Assembly (NCBI GenBank): GCA_963573305.1
Contig: OY754338.1
Span: forward strand, 45,411,531 to 45,475,530
Reading direction: 5' to 3'
DNA length: 64,000 nucleotides
DNA from: Pyrrhosoma nymphula
Lineage: Eukaryota; Arthropoda; Insecta; Odonata; Coenagrionidae
Below, piece by piece: positions 48,251 through 61,650 of the stretch (position 1 is its first letter; each line of letters starts with the position of its first letter). The notes under the pieces are model-generated. The model was not told where the DNA came from. It did no database searches and worked only from the letters and a program-made list of their open reading frames with translations. Made by a program: the position numbers and the translations under genes.

Positions 48251-48587
48251 GACTTAACCCACACTTGAAAACCTTGAACTTATCGGTCCGTAACCTCTCT
48301 GAAATTGCCTGTCCACCAAACGCATTTCTGCATAAAAAAACAGAGGGATGTTCAGATTTAATCCGAAAGAGAGAAGAAAACATTATGATATGGTCACGTA
48401 CTAATTCTCCTTGCATATACCACTCGGTGAGAAAAAAAGACATTAAATATCTAACAGGAGTCCTTACTTCATTCAGAGCCGTCTTTACGATTACAACGGA
48501 GGTACTTGGAAAGCCAATTTCTCCGCAGCAAAGATTCCGCATGTCACATTGATATATTGTACTGCACTCGACATAGGATTGCTTCAC
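48150..48587. other. Unidentified open frames on both strands
   Basis: The minus frame (145 codons) and plus frame (95 codons, 48265-48552) overlap. The last third of the minus frame is shared with the Helitron. The rest, including PSTSVVIVKTALNEVRTPV, is not recognised. It may be gene sequence captured by the Helitron or part of another repeat. Confidence 0.25.
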
Positions 48588-50787
48588 ATTTCCATGCTAA
48601 CTGAATCGATTTTAAATATGGCTCAAGTTCATTCTAATCAGTAATCAAATGATTGGATATAAAGCGATTTCTAAAGCAAATTTAAGTTTGAAATTTTACA
48701 CAAAGCTAAGATTAACATACAGGAGAAACATTTAATAATGAGTGACATGAAAAGACAGGATTTTAATGTTGACTATTAGACTTCAAAGTCGTTTTTTGAC
48801 TCTTGAGTTCCTCTATTTAGCGTAAACTGCATACTTATTTTCACTGTTGGTTACGAAAAATAAATAGTTCTGAGGAATAGCAAGTAGTGATTTCCTTAGT
48901 TGCAGAAATAACATAGTGAAATATATTTTTCGAGGTACGAGTAACGTTTACAAAACCCCTTCCCAGTCTTCTTCAGGGATCCGTTTTCCTGAATACTGAA
49001 CAACGCGATTGAATTTTATTCGGAAACATCCCGAAACATTTTCCCAAATTCATTTTTCATGAATATTATTAATAAAGAACAATTTTTTAATCGATTTCAA
49101 TATTCATGTAATAATTTTCAAATGAAATATTTTCTATTTCCAATATTATGCCTAATGACTTTTAATTAATCTATTCCCAGTAGGTTATACCACGTCGAAA
49201 TTCAGAACAAAACTCCGTCAAAAGTACAAATGTTATTTTGATACTGTTTATTTGTTTGTTTCTATTTTGCTGTAGCGATGCTAAAATGAAACATCAATCA
49301 AAAATGTCAGTTCGATATGATTGTTCCTAGAAAAAAATATTCGGATAATAGATTCGGTATTATTTCTTCGGGAAAACATGCATTCGGATATTTCGATGAT
49401 CGAGAAAACGGATAAATAAACGGGAAAATAACCAGGAATCACGAATAGCTATTCTCGCTTAAAGAAAAAATTTAAGTTGGAACAACTTAACTCGTAGAAT
49501 GTGATATTTATTGCTCGGATTATTCCGTTGGAGTTATTTTTCGGAAATAACAGAAGCTTAATTTAAAAACATTGCATCAATTGAATAAAATATTTGAATC
49601 CTAGAGGAAGATCAAATTATAGTACCTCTAGATCGATTAAAATAGTTCTATTGAAAGTCTTGATATTTAAAAAAATTTAAAGATTCTTTTTCCATCGCTA
49701 ACACAATTCAAATTCCAATGAAAGATGTTATTATATTAAAGATTAGTATTATATTAAGGTAAGTTAAAAGCTAAGTAAAAATATTCAACGAATTTACTTC
49801 TTTTTTTACCATAATTACTTTGTGCTCAAATGTCATTTGGGAGCAATACGTCATGCTAGCACTTCAAGCAAAGGTAAAAGTTTAAAAGACAATATAATAA
49901 TATTTAATATTTTGACACCAAACAACATCAAGCCACGATAACAAGGCCACGTAATTTTTAAACAGCGGTTGAGGTAAGCACTAAATTTTAGTTGCGAATG
50001 AGATAAACTATAAAAAAAATGAGCCAGATAATCTAATTATCAAGTTCATTTTGAGAGTGTGTACCAAGGTGAAAGTCTGTTTTTTTTCGTTCTCACAAAA
50101 ACAAAAGGATGCTCATTAATTAAGTTCTAACTTTTTTGCTTGTCCTCCATCTTCTCGGGACTGCCATCTCGTTTTCCAACCCAAGCATTTATTTTCCATT
50201 ATGTGCCAATGTCATTTCCTCACCATCCAGTTTCTTCTCCTCTTCCCTTTTTTTCATAAAAATAGCATCGCATCGATTCTCAAAGTGATAATCCATCTGC
50301 ACGCTTTGTACGGTGGCATCCTCGATGCAAGATAGCTTTTCAAGTTTTGTATTTACCAAATACTTGTACTCACGGTGGGTTTGTGAGCTTTGATTCGCTG
50401 TTGGTATTGTTTATATCTATAGATCTTTTTCGTAACACACTCCTCCGAGTGAGTAAAGTAAAACTGATTCTATTCTTTCAGAAGCATGGTTTTTTACAAT
50501 AAACATTCAAATGTATGGTTAGTGTATCATGGAACTGTTTTAGGTGCCAACGGAGGATATTTGTACGTTGAGACAGTTTTCATCCCTAGAACATGTGTAC
50601 TCAAAGCCTGACTTATGTTGTCATTTTTAGTATAAATTGTTGTTGTAGTTGTAAGTTAGTTGTAAACACAAAATAGGACCTACCAAATGTAAACCAAAAT
50701 AGGATAGGATCTTACAACTAAAGAGTAAAAGAATTGAAAAATACACAGACCTGAACTTTGCTTAACTAGATAATCGGTACCCATCAG
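48588..50787. other. No gene seen
   Basis: AT-rich DNA with no convincing frame, repeat boundary or RNA gene. Confidence 0.45.
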
Positions 50788-51230
50788 AAGATCACGACGA
50801 CATCAGATCACGCGACAACAGATCACGAAGAACAGATCATGAAGACAATAGATCACGACGACAACAGATCACGATTTTCAAAAAACGCTTTGTTTAAATA
50901 AGTGAAGGATAGAATAGACCTAATTACACGGTTATAATTCCTAATAGCATGATACAAATCACACTTACACGCTTTATTATCATTTGGGGTTATTTGGTTG
51001 GGCGGGTGGAGGGGGGGCGCAGCGCCTCCCTCCCAATTACACATCTGTGGCAAAATATCCGCAAAATATTGAAGGAAAATATATTACAAAGTAATTTTCC
51101 CATTTTAATCGTGATTTAGTGTCGCGTGATCTGTTGTCGTCGTGATCTGTTGTCGTCTTGATCTATTGTCTTCGTGATCTGTTGTCGCGTGATCCGTTGT
51201 CGCGTGATCCGTTGTCGCGTGATCTAATGT
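50788..51230. mobile_element. Inverted-repeat element with tandem-repeat arms
   Basis: The left arm (50788-50876) consists of about six variants of AGATCACGACGACAACA, and the right arm (51109-51230) consists of the complementary words TGTTGTCGTCGTGATCT, about eight copies. The 230-bp centre includes a G/C block at 50999-51035 (GGGCGGGTGGAGGGGGGGCG, then CAGCGCCTCCCTCCC). No transposase is present, and no clear target duplication was found. Confidence 0.65.
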
Positions 51231-51302
51231 CATGGATCCAGATTCATAAGCACAGACTCAAGAGTTTTTCTTAATTGGGGAAACGTGGGGAAATTTGTAA
51301 AA

Positions 51303-51374
51303 ATTGGGGAAACCTTAACGCATTGTAGTTAGGAATAACTACTCCTAACTACAATGCGTTAAGGTTTCCCCAAT
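51303..51374. repeat. Perfect 32-bp-arm hairpin
   Basis: The arms 51303-51334 and 51343-51374 are exact complements (ATTGGGGAAACCTTAACGCA onward) around the loop ATAACTAC. A further partial copy of the word ATTGGGGAAAC lies just upstream at about 51276-51286. It may be a tiny foldback MITE. Confidence 0.8.
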
Positions 51375-52267
51375 ACAGTTATTTTTTATTTCTCTCGCGT
51401 CACTCTTTTTGTTTTAGTTCTGTCATTGTTATTGTTTTGAAGAATTCTAATTAGATGCTTGGTGGAATATCCCCTCCGTAAAAATAGAGTTGTGAACGTA
51501 AAGAAGGAATTGTGAAGGGAAGAAAGGAGGAAATTTCACGATGAAGTAAACGACAAATGTAAGGAAACTCAAGGGCAAAGTGTGAAGGTTAAAGGAAGGA
51601 AAATGTGTGAATGGAACTAATGAAAAACTTCAGAGACTAATTGCTACTCAAATTGGTGGATGGGTTGGAAACTCACTGGAGCAGTTAATTGTCGGGGTTA
51701 CGGGGGCGTGGTGAGCTGAGACCAATGGGAAAGACAAGCCAAGCAAGTCTGAGACGGAGTCTGGGAATGCGAAGCAAGCAGGGTTCGCCCCCCTAAGGAT
51801 ATCAATATAGGAAAGACGCCTGCAACCACATTTATGGCCTGCAATCAGTCCGTCGGTTATTTACCAAGCGGGTAATATATAGTCTCAATGAAAAGGGCTT
51901 AGAGATGAGAAACTACTCCATTTTCAAAATGGTTGGAACAAAGAAGGAGGGTCATAGGTGATTAGTGTTGCTCTTACGATACTTATTTTTCCCTGTCCAG
52001 ACGTATACATTTCCTTCTTTATCGACCGTATTAGTAAGCAATACCGGCACTAATGGAGCATTCTTGAGATTAAAATCTGGCAATAAAAGATTTGAGTGAT
52101 ACTATAAAAGGATCTTAAACGGCAAAAAGATGTGCAATAGGAAAAAACTCTTTAAAAAAATGTGTAGTAGTCCATCACAATTGTTCTCGAGTTTAATTTG
52201 TAAATTAAATATGTACTGCATCAATGTGTACGTTAAATGGTACTATGCATATTACAAGTTATGAGAT
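51375..52267. other. No gene seen
   Basis: Purine-rich around 51490-51620, otherwise ordinary AT-rich DNA. Confidence 0.45.
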
Positions 52268-52277
52268 TAAGTAAAGC

Positions 52278-52717
52278 GTGATGCACACGATCAATTTTTT
52301 CCGTCCCTCGGCAGGGAACACGCTTTCTGCGATCGCTCAAATTATAGGGAAAGTGATCAATCAAGCTATCATTTTCTGATTCATACGTTCACTTGCGTTC
52401 TCCCTGAGAAATTCATTTTTGCACCCGAGATTTTCAATGCAAATCTAGTTTACGCAACGCTAGTTTGATTGCAAACCACACGTAGCGTAACATTTGTTTT
52501 TTGCCGTGCACTCTGATTGGCTAAATGACGGAGTCAGGGACGGAAAAAGGGACCGCTCAAATGATGAAAAAAATGACAGGGATCCCTATCACTGCAGCTA
52601 TCCCTGAAATTGATCGCAAAAACCTTCATTTTCAGCCATTATTTGAGCTTTAACTTGAGCTATCATTGGAGCTATCCCAGAAAAGGGACGGGAAAAAATG
52701 ATCATGTGAATCAGACA
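52278..52717. mobile_element. 440-bp MITE with 10-bp target duplication
   Basis: TAAGTAAAGC occurs at 52268-52277 and again at 52718-52727. Inside, the ends are inverted copies: TGATGCACACGATCA, then TTTTTTCCGTCCCT on the left, and TGATTCACATGATCA, then TTTTTTCCCGTCCCT when the right end is complemented. The interior has further self-complementary pieces (GGGACGGAAAAA at 52535). Duplications of 8-11 bp are typical of Mutator-like elements, but this assignment is inferred only from length. Confidence 0.65.
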
Positions 52718-52727
52718 TAAGTAAAGC

Positions 52728-53809
52728 TTGCATAATATGATAAGCTTAGTATTTTTTTCAAAATCTAAAAGGTTTAGGAAATGTGACCATGTAAGATGCC
52801 AATGCTTAAAAAATTCATATTATCTTTATCTTACGAGGTATTACTGCACATTGTGAGCACTGTCACTGATTAAAACATTCTAGGAAATTATATTCAAAGA
52901 ATACTGGTAATGATAAGGAGTTTTGATTGGCATGTTTTAAACGAGATACAAATAAATGTTATGAGGTCAAATGATCATGATAGGAAAATAAAAAAATGAA
53001 ATTTAGCAAGCCTTTAAGGCGTATCTTTTCCACGAAAAACACAAGAATAATGCGTATCAAGAATATGTATTAAGTTAATAAACAAGGGGATGTTCCGTTT
53101 ATATTTGGTTCCAATATTCTCGCTAGAAAAGTTTTGATTGGTTTAGGTGAAACAGTTGCATCGTTAAATTGGTGCCCGTATAACTGAACGACTGTTTTTG
53201 CACGCCTGATTCTTATGAAAATGTTAGGTAAGAATTACAACAATGGCAAAATCAGTTGCCACGGCGTTACCGGTTTATTGAACTCTAAGTACATAAAATT
53301 AACTTCCAAGTTTGCAGTCCTGTCGCTTCCTATGGTTATTCATATTTATGTTTAGAATGAAAATTTCACCACCATGTTTAAGACCACTTCAGTGTTCATC
53401 ATATCGACCTCAATTATTCAAAGGATTAGAATTATCGAGATAAGATCGGAAATAAAAAAACAGTTATTTTTTCCCGTTTATGAATATAATCATAAGGAAA
53501 ATAAGGGAACATGAAATAATCTTTTCTATTTTAATGCAATTCAATTTACTTTTGCTGGTCACTCCGTATGCTCCTTATCAGCATTATTGTTTACAGATTG
53601 GGCATAAAAATAATCAAATCGAATGCTAGTTTTAGTTATTGGTGATATTTGTAACACATGTGATTGACTAATCCACTTCTGCCATTTAGACTTAGGTCCA
53701 CAACGAGTGGAGATGTTTTGGACCCATCCAAAAGTCAAATCGAAGGTCAGGACATCATCTGGTGAAATAATTGGCGACAAAGTCACATGAAGGTTGAGGT
53801 CAAAGAGAA
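52728..53809. other. No gene seen
   Basis: AT-rich DNA; the minus frame at 53559-53786 is not recognised. Confidence 0.45.
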
Positions 53810-53896
53810 AATGTAATTTTAAAAATACACCAAGATCGCAAAATATACACCAATGTAATATATGTACAATGTAATTTTAAAAATACACCAGGATCG
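53810..53896. repeat. 29-bp local direct duplication
   Basis: AATGTAATTTTAAAAATACACCAAGATCG at 53810-53838, written here only to identify it as AATGTAATTTT..CACCA, recurs at 53868-53896 with one change. Thirty bases separate the copies. Confidence 0.65.
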
Positions 53897-56474
53897 TGTT
53901 ACGATCGTATGGTGACCCACAATACTTTCATTTCCTTATGAAAGCACCACAAGGTGCCATAATTACTGTCGGCACGGTAACGTTGCCGGTAAAGGTGTCG
54001 TTCATTCTTTTATATGATTTTGACTTGAGTTTTGCGTTGAGAAGATTTGAAGAACGTATAATTAGCACTTTTCCATGCGTCGTCAAGCACTGTCTGTCGT
54101 TTCTCCGCGCAAACTTGTCAATCTGGCCCGATGGAGGTTTTCCCGATGCAATCCAAATATTTCGTTTTTAGTTTCAATATTCCGATGCTGCCTATCCGTC
54201 AGTGATGACGAGTAAATATTTTGCTTTTTTTCTCAGATGCGTTGCTCAAATATCCTACATGCTTTAACAATTTTTCTCATTTTGTATAGGTATATTACCA
54301 CAAATATTGTGTCTCAGTGAAAACAATTTTGGAAGGATTGACGAATTGGAATATGACCGAGGAGCACCAAGGATAGGATACACGAAGAAAGTTAAGAGGG
54401 ATGTCCAAATGAGGTAAATAATAAGACAATGGATTAGATAGATAGAAAATTATATATTGTTCAGGAAATAAATCCAGAAGAACAAAAATAATGATAATGA
54501 TACAGTTTGCAGACACATCAATTATTACAAAAAAGAAAAACGTTTTTTATTTTATAAAATCTATATATATAATGTCTTCCCATTTCATAACATAACAAAT
54601 GTTTTTTGTAAAAAAGGCAAATGGATTTATACACCGAGCCGGATCTGATACGACACAAAAACTCTTGTATTCATTACTTAACAAATAACCAAGGAGGGAA
54701 ATGAATCAAAATCTAAACTATGATGATGTTTACAGATGATAAATTCTTAGTTAATCCGATGTTACGATACCATAAAATTATCTGCGGAATCTGTCACGTC
54801 TTCTAGGTATCAGGCCAACCCCCCAAAATTTTCTGACAATAAATAAAACTCATAAAAAAGATAAAAAAAAATGAGGGAGGAGGAACACTGCATGGTGTTA
54901 AATTATATTTATCTTGTACAGAGTTTATATCCGTGAGTAATTTGACCCGTGGTTGAAAGGATACGCTTTCGTGCGATGTTCCACCTGTTCTTTTTTGTTT
55001 TTAAACTTCATCGCTCTCTTCGACACCCTTAGCTCCCAATGCTATGGAGTGTATTTTTAAAGATATATATCAATAGCGTGAATAATTAATAACTCCAAGG
55101 AGAGTATATATGGCACGCTCACATTGCTTAATACGTCAGTAATTTCCTCTTCCACTTTTTTAAATAAAATGTAATATTTTTGTTCATGCGAAGATTTGGA
55201 GCGACGCTCGCATGAATTCTATCCGTTCATGCGATTGGTACTTGAGCCCATTCGATGATTAAATGCGCCTTTTTTCAACTCGTGTTTTTAGAGGGCGTTG
55301 GAGTCACTTAAATTAATAGTGCGCGCAAAAACATAATTTAGTCCTCGGAGCGGGAAAAATTATGGGGTGTGAAATTCTCTGGAGGAGAGTTCATTGTGAA
55401 CGGCGCAAGGGGTCGGATATCAACGCCTTTCCTTCGAGTTAAGTTCAGGTAATTCACAATCATCATAATATAAGCATTCACGAACCATTTCAGATAATTA
55501 TTTTTGTTCCCGTGTGATTCCGTGAATTCCTCTTCGCTGTTTATAGTCGCTCAAGCATCAGTATTGCGATGCGTAAACTTTTACTGCTTCGTTTTTAAAA
55601 GGTTATTCCAGTAGATTATTTTTCGAATAATTTCAGTTTACTTGTTATCGAGCTCGATTTTGACCACATTAAAAGAGTTTTTTGTTTTTAATTTGGATTA
55701 ATAATTTTAGTTCAGATAAAATACTCAAGAGCTGCATGCAGAAATTCTAATTTGAAAGTATGACGCAAAAAAAACATTTTTGTACTCTTATTTTTATCTT
55801 TTTTCATGCAATACATTTTCTCATTTCTAAATTCAAATAACTAACTCATAAATTATAAATTGGTCCCCTGTGGTCCGTTCAAGTTCACTCCACATTTTTT
55901 CCATTTAACCAACATGGAGCTCTATGGCTTTAGATTAATTAAGGTGGAAACATTCTTATTTTTAACACTATATATATGCGCTCCATTTTAATTAGCAACA
56001 AACATACCGCAGTCAAAAACCTAAGTGCATTGATTGGTATTATAGCAGTACGTGCATCCAAATAATTGATTGCGCAAATAAAATAAACTGCATAATTACT
56101 TACTTTGGCTGTTAAATATCAATGTAAAAATGTCCTATATTTTCTACAAATATGAGGTCATAAATTCTTGTTTCTCATCGCAATTACATGTGTACATTCT
56201 CATAAACAACTTCCTTTTGTCTTGAATTGTGAATACATTGTGGGGTACCATAAATAGGTTATACTTCTTTAGGTAGGACAATGTACGGTGACAATATGAA
56301 TTGTTCACGTAAAATCCCTTGACAGAGAAAGGTCATCGAACGGAATCTTACGTTCTACGTTGAGCATTATATTAATTACGTAACTAAATTTCCTACAACT
56401 TATTTAGACCTACTTTCTGATTAAGTTACGGAGAAGGATGAGTTAAGTACGATTTACGGTGAGATAAAACGAAG
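53897..56474. other. No gene seen
   Basis: A plus frame at 53896-54171 has no recognised domain. A GC-richer patch at about 55195-55440 contains GTGAACGGCGCAAGGGGTCG, but no feature can be named. Confidence 0.4.
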
Positions 56475-57262
56475 AAGTGATGAGAAATGAGCATGGTGGG
56501 TGAGTGAAGGAAGACTTTGGAGGATATATTAAGAGCTAAGAGTGTATGTGGTTAAGGGGAGACGTAGATCAATAGATAAATGGCTTTATTACGTACTGTG
56601 AGATTGAGACTGTAAGAGTCTTTTCTTCCATCTCATCCCTATTCACATGGTTAATCAAGATGAAAATAAATGAACCATAAAATCTAGACATACATGTTAA
56701 CTAAACAGATAAGAATTTAATCAGGTTAACAGAAAAGGATCAGGTTCTGAAACATTGTCAGTAGAACATTTAACAATCAGGAAAGACCAAACAAACTAAA
56801 GTTTTACACGTGAATTAGTTCAATCTTTATCAACCAACGAGATAAAATATATAATATTAACCAAAATACGAAAGAAAGAAACCTTTGAGAGAAAATACCA
56901 TGGGTTTAGCTCTAATACCTTTGGTAAAATACCAACAGCAGGAAAACACACGCACAAGAAGGGATATGTGAAAAAACTGTGAAAACAACATATACAGAAC
57001 TGTGCACGCTACTAGCAAGTTATACGATAAAATAAAAGGTCATATTTAGACAATTTGAGAAAAATAAAAAATACTAAAACAGGAATATAAAAATCCAACT
57101 TATGTAATACCATGAAAGGCACGTGATTTATAGAATACAGTGGCGTCTCATTGTCAGTAAAAACTCAGTATCACCCTTGCAAACTAATCAAGAACTGATG
57201 AGCATTGTGGGTGAGTTGCGGAACACTCTGGAGGATATAGGGAGCTAGCAGAGCAAGTGAAT
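56475..57262 (+). repeat. Diverged direct repeats
   Basis: GATGAGAAATGAGCATGGTG, then GGTGAGTGAAGG and TTTGGAGGATATATTAAGAG at 56475-56550 is paralleled at 57193-57262 by CTGATGAGCATTGTGGGTGA and CTCTGGAGGATATAGGGAGC. The two copies may be ends of one insertion of about 700 bp or two members of a dispersed family. Confidence 0.5.
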
Positions 57263-60200
57263 AATGGTAGATTGGATGTTGGATATTGGGCAAGCGGGGA
57301 AGGGGAAGAAAAAGAATTGATTTTACGTATGGAATGAATAGAGGTATGCCGAACTGAATAAAGTCATTGTATTTTAAATATAATCCATGGAGTAGCAACT
57401 TTAAACAGTGTGAAAGGTTTGAAAGTTGCTCAACTTCTGATTAAAAAAATAACTGAGGGTAGCAGAAAAAGTTACTTGAACACGTCCTATGAAAAAGCAG
57501 TTTTAGGCTTATTTTTATATAAACTGGATTCTCTCGTACGCATTAAAAAACATGGTTGGATATTAAGAAAAAAAACTTTTATAACAATAGTCGTCAAATG
57601 CCTTTCATTTGCTACATTTTCCAAAATAATCCGATTATTTCCTGGTAAAAAAGTGTTAAATATATCAATAAAATTAATGCTTATCCAATCCTAATCCAAT
57701 TCCAATCCTTATTTGCTTTTAAAGAAATTTTTGCCAAATTTATGTCGAGGTACGAAGTGGCACAAAGCTTTCGTGACCCGCTTCCCTGTAAAAATTCTAT
57801 TTCTAATTATTCTATGTGTCTTTCTATTTTGGTTCATAAACGGAAGCATACGATTCTGCATCTCCTCAAAGTTTGTTGCTTTTTCTCGTCATTCAATTCA
57901 GTGAAATCAATGAGAATGCTAAACATTTAAGTATGCTGATATGCTTTGAGTCCATTTCATTTCAGTGATGCCTTAGTAATATGGGTTGCTAACTTTCCCC
58001 TTGAAGCCAAAAACTATTCAATGAAACTCACTCAGCTCGTTAGAAGTCTTCTATTGGAGCCTGAAATCATCAGGTTTCATTAGATCTTTGGAACATTGGA
58101 ACTTGTAACAATCAGGTGCTTAATAAATTCCTTCTCTTTTTCTCACGATGGAAAACCTATGCTCTGTGCTTTTGGTTCAGAAAAAGGGGCGATTAATCTT
58201 GTTTAATTGGAGATTTTTAACTTCATAGAGATTTTAATGAAGTTTCTCTCACTTTTTGCTTTTTTACGAATCCCCAAATATAAAATAAATTGAAATCGGC
58301 TCTAAATATGTGACAATTCATTTCAAATGATATGATACAAAATGTAGAATTTTCACTGAAATGCGTATTATATTCGGCTCTAACCGTTTCAACGCATAGG
58401 AGTAATCTTCAGGTATGGAACATAAATAGTCAAAGCTGGGTAAGATTATCTTTATGCTATATTTTAGTAAATATTAGATAAATTTTATGTGAATTTTTGA
58501 AATTAACCGCCAAGTCCTACAAAAATGCTTTTGAAAAGTATTCGTCGAACATTACAAAATGAAAATTTTGAAATACCGGAAGAATATCTGGCAATATGCG
58601 TGATTAGAGTCTCGTTACCAGAATCCAAAAGATTTTGCGTGGTTTAAGATTTCCTGTAAACGACCTACTACGGAAACAATAGAAACTTCATTCACTTAAT
58701 CCGTTTAAAATATTACAATTATTCTGATAAAATATCCCGCACGGAAATATATTCAGTGAAAATATTATAATTAGGGTATTAAAGACTTAATATTAAGGAA
58801 TATACATATATCTTTAGCGATCTTATTTTAAATATCTAAGATTTAAGAAAAGATATTTTCATGCATGTAACTTACAACGAAGACACAAGTACTAGTAATT
58901 TTTAACTCATCGAAGTGGGTGGAGACAATTATTAAATGTAATGAAGGTTAAGATATTATATCGCAATGCACTAATATATTAAGAATCGGGATGGTTTGGA
59001 GACGTAAGTATGAGCTTTCATTTTGGGTTTGAATCCCAGATTTTTCAGTGTAGTCACGATCCGTACCTAGGGTTTATGTGAAGGGTGTGGTCCAAGAGTA
59101 TTTATCGAATGAGAGAAATCATTTTGGAATATCTGGCTATCTTCGTAAGCTGTCAGCAATCACCAACATCTCATAGCTATCTTTAGCCAGTCAAAATGAC
59201 GTAAAATGAGTCTTATCCGTTTCAAGATCTTCCAAAGTTTAGTCTGTTCCTCAATTTTTTGAGGGACTACAATGTTAAAGATCTTTTCCACTAATTTCCA
59301 ATAACCTTCTGTAACTCTTTCTCGTTCTGCTTTTCCAATATTCCAGGTTACGGAGCAAACCATTTGAACACTCCTTTAGACACATATAGTTCCATACGTA
59401 GACTATGAGCGTTCTTTGTCTGAGGAATTAATAAATATTTTATGACGTCAGATAACTCTTTTTTATTTTAGAATGCTACTTTTGAAATTTTTATCCTACC
59501 ATCAACCTAGTTTTTTTGGCCATTCCGTCAGCTGTGATGCGACTATTAGGATATGAAAATTTTTGTACGTTTTCGATTTATTCACCCCGACATGTGATTA
59601 GATCTTAAAAGTTTCAAGGCGCATTATTATCTCAGATATGGCTATCTCCACAAATATAAAAACCGATTAATAAGAAATATCATTAGTTTTATAGAATGTT
59701 TGTTATATTTATGATAATAACTATGTTTCTTCGTTCTCTGTACGTTTTCTCTGAAAATATTAACTACGTCCCAATGCCAGCTTACGAGTTGAATATATAA
59801 CGGGGCAGGAAGTTAAATGTAATGACGCACAGAAAGCTACGTGCATTCTCCGTCATTAACAAGCATAGGTGCTTTTCCAGTCATTGTGTGCCCAAGATGA
59901 ATGCGAACATGAAGCCTCAACGAACCCATTCACTTGAAGCTCAATCCGTCGGGTACACTGAGACTGAGCTTTCACAACTCCCTTTTATTCAGAACGTTCT
60001 CTCTTTATTCTCATAGACAGTGCTCTCGCTTCAATAATCACGTACGTTAATTGGCTCAAGCAACGAACCGGATTTATTCATTAATACGGTTATAAAGTGG
60101 TAACGATTGGGGATATTAGCGTGAGGTATAATACGAAAACAAAGGAATTGGTGATGCAGAAATTTGCCACTATATAAACAATCGCAGGTTTTTTTCATCG

Positions 60201-60962
60201 AGGAAATCGTATTGATTGTCGTATCGTATAATCGCTCGTTCATTGAAAGAGATACCTTTTGGTTCAGCGAAGGGAAATGTTGGTATATTCGTGCTTTTTT
60301 CCTTAAATACTGTTATCGAAAAGTAAGAAAGCCATGAATGTAGAGGATTACCGAAGAGAATGAAATACCGATATGGGACCTGCGTGCGGTATGGGTTGAT
60401 GATCATGAAAGGTATCAGTCATGAAACGATTGAAATTTATAAGGATTCTCAGTATTGTAAGCCATAACTCACAAAATTGGAGTGCCATCACCAAGCTCAA
60501 AATGAGATGATGGATTTTCAAAAATCCCATCCGCTACTTTTTTATGAGGATGATGAAGCGATTTTGCGTAGCTTCAATAAAAAAAGTACCTTTCGAAAGC
60601 AATTAGGGCATGGAGTACTCCTTGAGGTAACAATCTTTGAACCGTTGAGGGCACTTAGTTAGATCTTTTAGTTAAATTTCTCGATGAATAAATAGTTGAT
60701 TCGGAAAGGTAATTTTGAAATCGAAGCTTTTTGTCATTAATAAGGTTTAATAATATAAATGAATATAGAATAAATGAATTGAACATTCTTAATCTAAAAT
60801 TACAAAAATAACCTTCTCCTTCAGTGCCACTTATTAAAAATAAATTAATAATTTCGGAAACCCTTGGCTACGTCACTGGTCTCCTTTCACGAGACTTAAG
60901 AAATGGGAATTAGATTCCAACTCACAGCTGCTGCCGAAAAAAGGTGAACATTCTCGTTTGCT
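57263..60962. other. No gene seen; two weak repeat motifs
   Basis: The complement of 58385-58410 reads ACCTGAAGATTACTCC, then TATGCGTTGAAACGG, a member of the CTGA..GAAAC motif group. At 59020-59040 GGGTTTGAATCCCAG resembles a polymerase III B box but lacks a convincing A box. No coding region is recognised. Confidence 0.4.
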
Positions 60963-61650
60963 TTGTCATCATCTATTTCATCTTCTGCAAGAACGTACGC
61001 TTTTCCTTTAGGTAATTGGGTCGAACCTTCTGGCTTCGTTGATTTTCTCGTTCTTCCACAAAATAGTTACATCACACTCTTCAGGAGTCCAACTAACTCC
61101 TCCCGCTCATTTCGCGAACGTTTATGTCAAAGTTCGAAGGAATAAAAATTTCTTGATCCGAGATTTTTGCCGGAGCCGCTTCCACCGCGAGGGAATTCGC
61201 CCCGGCTGGAACCGCTGAGGTGTGACCAAAGTTGAAACTTGCCCCTTGCGAAGTGAGACTACCTGGTCTTTGAAGGCAGGGTATGTGTGCGAGGGATATA
61301 GAAGGAATAGGTGGCGGAAAGAGAGACAGAAGTTAGACGCACGAATTGGGCGATACTCTTGAATTGCCACCAGCACTCCGTCCCATCAAAGTCTCAAGGC
61401 TTCAACCCTCTTGCTGCCTAGGCTTGGAATGCAAGTGAATCGCCTTGAATTCCATCAGAAACTAAAGTGGCAGAAGAGAGGTGGCGGGAGATGTACGGAA
61501 TATTGCATCGCCGAAGGAGATGTAATGAGTTAATGGAAAGCCGTCGACGGAGGATTCCAAGCCGTGTACCCCCAACGAGGAGAAATGCACTTAAGTGGAT
61601 TCGCGGAGTTTCTCGAGAAGCCAATTTCGATCGATCGACCCATTAATTCA
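60963..61650. other. GC-richer island without recognised gene
   Basis: Open frames on both strands (plus 60963-61145, minus 61122-61376 and 61418-61624) and several CpG words (GCCGTCGACGGAGG, TTTCGATCGATCGACC) distinguish it from the flanks. I recognise no domain and no paired splice signals. Confidence 0.3.

Noticed and set aside
50788..50876. CRISPR-like array
   Set aside because: The repeated words are contiguous and variable, with no spacers, and are mirrored in inverted orientation at 51109-51230. The DNA is eukaryotic.
59020..59045. tRNA or SINE at GGGTTTGAATCCCAG
   Set aside because: Only a B-box-like palindrome is visible; no A box or stem structure supports it.
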